NCBI GenBank assembly: GCA_028871235.1
Contig: JAGWNO010000099.1
Location: 1 to 7,634, forward strand
DNA from: Gammaproteobacteria bacterium
GTDB taxonomy: Bacteria > Pseudomonadota > Gammaproteobacteria > Natronospirales > REEB76
Direction of reading: 5' to 3'
DNA length: 7,634 nt
Shown here: positions 6,073-7,634 of the stretch, one piece after another
Numbering within the stretch: position 1 is the first letter of the stretch
How the letters are laid out: each line of letters opens with the position of its first letter
Notes under the pieces: model-generated
Seen by the model: only the letters and a program-made list of their open reading frames with translations
The model's database searches: none
What the model was told of the DNA's origin: nothing
Position numbers and translations under genes: made by a program

Positions 6073-7371
6073 TCAGTCGCTGCCGGCCTTGGCGGCGCTG
6101 CCGTCCGTGTATGCGCCGTCCGCCTGCAGCTTGCGGCTGCGCTTGTGCGCATACATGGCGCGGTCGGCGTTCTTCACCGCAATGCGCAGGTCATCGGCAC
6201 CGCTGTAATCGGCGCCGCCGAAGCTCGCCCGCAACTTCAGTTCCACGCCCTGCTCCGTCAACCTGCACGGCAGCGACTCGTTCAACAGCGCGTTCAGCCG
6301 CGGACCGATGCCGGCGAAATTCGCGCCGGGCATGACCAGCAGGAACTCGTCGCCGCCCCAGCGGTACAACTGGTCGGCGGGACGCAGGCCGGCGCGCACC
6401 ACTGCCACGCAGTGCCTGAGCAGCTCATCACCCGCCTCGTGACCCAGGCGGTCGTTCACATCCTTGAGATTATCCAGATCGAACAGCGCCACCGCGCCGT
6501 GGCCGGCGCCGGCGCCCGCCAGCAGCACGCCGCGGGTGAATGCCAGACGGTTGAACACTCCGGTGAGCGGATCCGTGTACGAATCATGTTTGAGCTTCTC
6601 GTGAGCGAGGGCGAGTTCCGCATGCGCGGCATCGGTCTCGCGGCGAGCCTCCTCCAGCAGCAGCAGCACCATGCCGAAGGCCAGCAGCATCTGCAGCAGC
6701 AGGTCGAAATAGGAATTGTAATCGGCGGCCGCCATCACAAACCGGTTGTAGTCCCGCGGCGGCTCATGCAGTTCCAGCAGGAAGGCGGCGCCGTAGAAGC
6801 ACCACAGCAGCGCCGTGGCGAACAGCGTGCCCGCAGTCACGCGGGTACCGAGCGTGCGCCGCGATGCGGGCAGCGCCGCCAGTTTCACCGCGCAGTACCC
6901 ATACACCGCGATGCATACCGCCGCCTGCCACAGCAGCATGCCGGTGAGATTGTGCGAGAAACCGAATGATATGAACGCATAGATCGACGCTATGCCGCCG
7001 GCGCGGATCAACAGCCACCAGGAAATGCGGCCGGTGAGGTATTCGAACACGCCGGCGAGCAGCAGCAGCAGGAACCCGAGCTTGCCCAGCTGGTAACCCA
7101 GGTAGGCAGCCGGGACCCAGATGCTGGCCACGCTGCTGCGCGCCTCCGTCAGCTGCGGCAGGACGTAGAAGCCGAAGGCCAGAGTCAGCAGCGCAAAGAT
7201 GAGCAACAGCCAGGCCTGCGACCACAGCACGAAGAAACGCGCGCGCCGGCCGCCGTGACGGCGCAGCAGCAGGAAGAACACCCACAACAGCACCGTGATG
7301 CCGATTTGCGCGCTCAGGCCGAGCAGCGAAACCAGAGCCCACAAATGCTCGCTGGCTACATCCCCGGTCAA
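6073..7371 (-). CDS. Membrane-anchored diguanylate cyclase (GGDEF) with seven predicted TM helices
   Basis: The protein makes the second messenger cyclic di-GMP from two GTP. From the chosen TTG start it has 432 residues. Hydrophobic stretches at roughly 11-36, 48-71, 84-108, 117-137, 143-165, 176-199 and 218-240 suggest seven membrane helices. A charged helix at about 240-262 probably forms the coiled-coil linker used for dimerisation. The GGDEF domain covers about 265-410, with DPLTGVFNR at 267-275, metal-site FDLDNLKDVND at 297-307, the intact RWGGDEF at 337-343 and the product-inhibition motif RxxD (R330-D333) five residues earlier. All key residues are kept, so it should be active and feedback-inhibited. 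The start TTG at 7371 is preferred: GGGAGG lies 7 bases upstream, and the 74 codons further upstream are not protein-like and encode no membrane segment. I cannot match the membrane part to a named sensor domain. It is transcribed separately from kor, 252 bases away. Confidence 0.9.
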   Translation of the reverse strand: MTGDVASEHLWALVSLLGLSAQIGITVLLWVFFLLLRRHGGRRARFFVLWSQAWLLLIFALLTLAFGFYVLPQLTEARSSVASIWVPAAYLGYQLGKLGFLLLLLAGVFEYLTGRISWWLLIRAGGIASIYAFISFGFSHNLTGMLLWQAAVCIAVYGYCAVKLAALPASRRTLGTRVTAGTLFATALLWCFYGAAFLLELHEPPRDYNRFVMAAADYNSYFDLLLQMLLAFGMVLLLLEEARRETDAAHAELALAHEKLKHDSYTDPLTGVFNRLAFTRGVLLAGAGAGHGAVALFDLDNLKDVNDRLGHEAGDELLRHCVAVVRAGLRPADQLYRWGGDEFLLVMPGANFAGIGPRLNALLNESLPCRLTEQGVELKLRASFGGADYSGADDLRIAVKNADRAMYAHKRSRKLQADGAYTDGSAAKAGSD

Positions 7372-7378
7372 AAACGCA

Positions 7379-7384
7379 CCTCCC
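7379..7384 (-). promoter_or_regulatory. Ribosome binding site deciding the TTG start of the cyclase
   Basis: GGGAGG on the minus strand, 7 bases before TTG (7371-7369), is the strongest SD in the window. It sets the start just before the first membrane helix and excludes the longer upstream extension of the frame. Confidence 0.7.
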
Positions 7385-7400
7385 TGCCCAGCCCCCGGCA

Positions 7401-7406
7401 AGTATA
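7401..7406 (-). promoter_or_regulatory. Candidate -10 element of the cyclase gene
   Basis: TATACT (five of six to consensus) on the minus strand would place transcription start near 7394 and give a leader of about 23 bases holding the GGGAGG site. No convincing -35 hexamer is found at 16-18 bases upstream. The hexamer and following bases (TATACTTGCC) resemble TATACTTCCC before the uncharacterised gene at 1081-1072. Confidence 0.4.
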
Positions 7407-7634
7407 GTAGTCCCGTACCAAGGCCGCGGCGCCGGCTGCCAGGGGGGTGGCAGGTGGATGTAGTCCACGGGAGTGCGTGGGGCAGGAAACTGCGGGCGCA
7501 GGGAGAATATATATAGAGTGGATACGCGCACGCCGGCCGGAGGTGCGCAGCGGCCCGCTGGTCATAGCCGCGCGGGACCGGCGCGCGGTGCAAGCGATAG
7601 AAAGCGGAACTAAGGCTCCGGGTAGCGGCAGCCC

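Larger units (their letters stand above)
7372..7634. other. Non-coding stretch upstream of the cyclase, at the window edge
   Basis: Across 263 bases I see no supported gene. Besides the cyclase SD and -10 there is an alternating AT run (AATATATATAG, about 7506-7516) in otherwise GC-rich DNA, which might be part of another promoter on either strand, but no matching -35 is found. Near the edge, a minus-strand frame reads to a TAG at 7613-7611 and could be the last few codons of a gene lying mostly outside the window; this cannot be judged from so few bases. Confidence 0.5.

Noticed and set aside
7372..7593. 74-codon N-terminal extension of the cyclase frame
   Set aside because: It would start at a TTG with no SD and read through the candidate promoter and the best SD in the region; its composition is not protein-like.

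Overview
This window is GC-rich, densely coded DNA with every supported gene on the minus strand. The gene families and gene sizes suggest a high-GC member of the Pseudomonadota (a beta- or gammaproteobacterium that can grow without oxygen, or with low-potential electron chemistry). This is an inference; no rRNA or other taxonomic marker is present. No tRNA, CRISPR array, insertion sequence or phage gene was seen.

In the direction of transcription (right to left) the layout is: (1) a 263-base non-coding stretch at the right edge with a candidate promoter; (2) a membrane-bound diguanylate cyclase with seven predicted transmembrane helices, a short coiled coil and an intact GGDEF domain with an I-site; (3) a 252-base intergenic region with an AT-rich island and an inverted repeat; (4) a tight three-gene operon, korC-korA-korB, encoding a 2-oxoacid (most likely 2-oxoglutarate):ferredoxin/NAD(P) oxidoreductase; (5) a 140-base gap with a promoter-like site and a strong 9-bp hairpin; (6) a small uncharacterised protein of about 159 residues; (7) the first 154 codons of a group II PLP-dependent decarboxylase that runs off the left edge.

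The core of the window is the kor operon. KorA fuses the gamma and alpha domains of 2-oxoacid:ferredoxin oxidoreductases. KorB is the TPP-binding beta subunit with its four iron-sulfur cysteines. Neither carries a ferredoxin module, as in the 'Halobacterium type' enzymes that include KorAB of Thauera aromatica. The missing electron-transfer part sits on KorC, a GltD-like flavoprotein with an N-terminal cysteine cluster, FAD and NAD(P) sites and a C-terminal 2[4Fe-4S] ferredoxin domain. The three proteins plausibly form one complex that decarboxylates 2-oxoglutarate to succinyl-CoA and passes electrons to NAD(P)+ or ferredoxin, possibly reversibly. In denitrifying aromatic degraders such complexes feed reducing power to benzoyl-CoA reductase; no such partner is visible here.

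The genes are mostly recognisable. The less ordinary points are two well-supported TTG starts (korC and the cyclase), an altered FAD-binding motif in KorC, an inverted repeat over a candidate kor promoter, a stable hairpin in the leader of the uncharacterised gene, and an unassigned seven-helix sensor region in the cyclase. I found no convincing evidence for an entirely new system.
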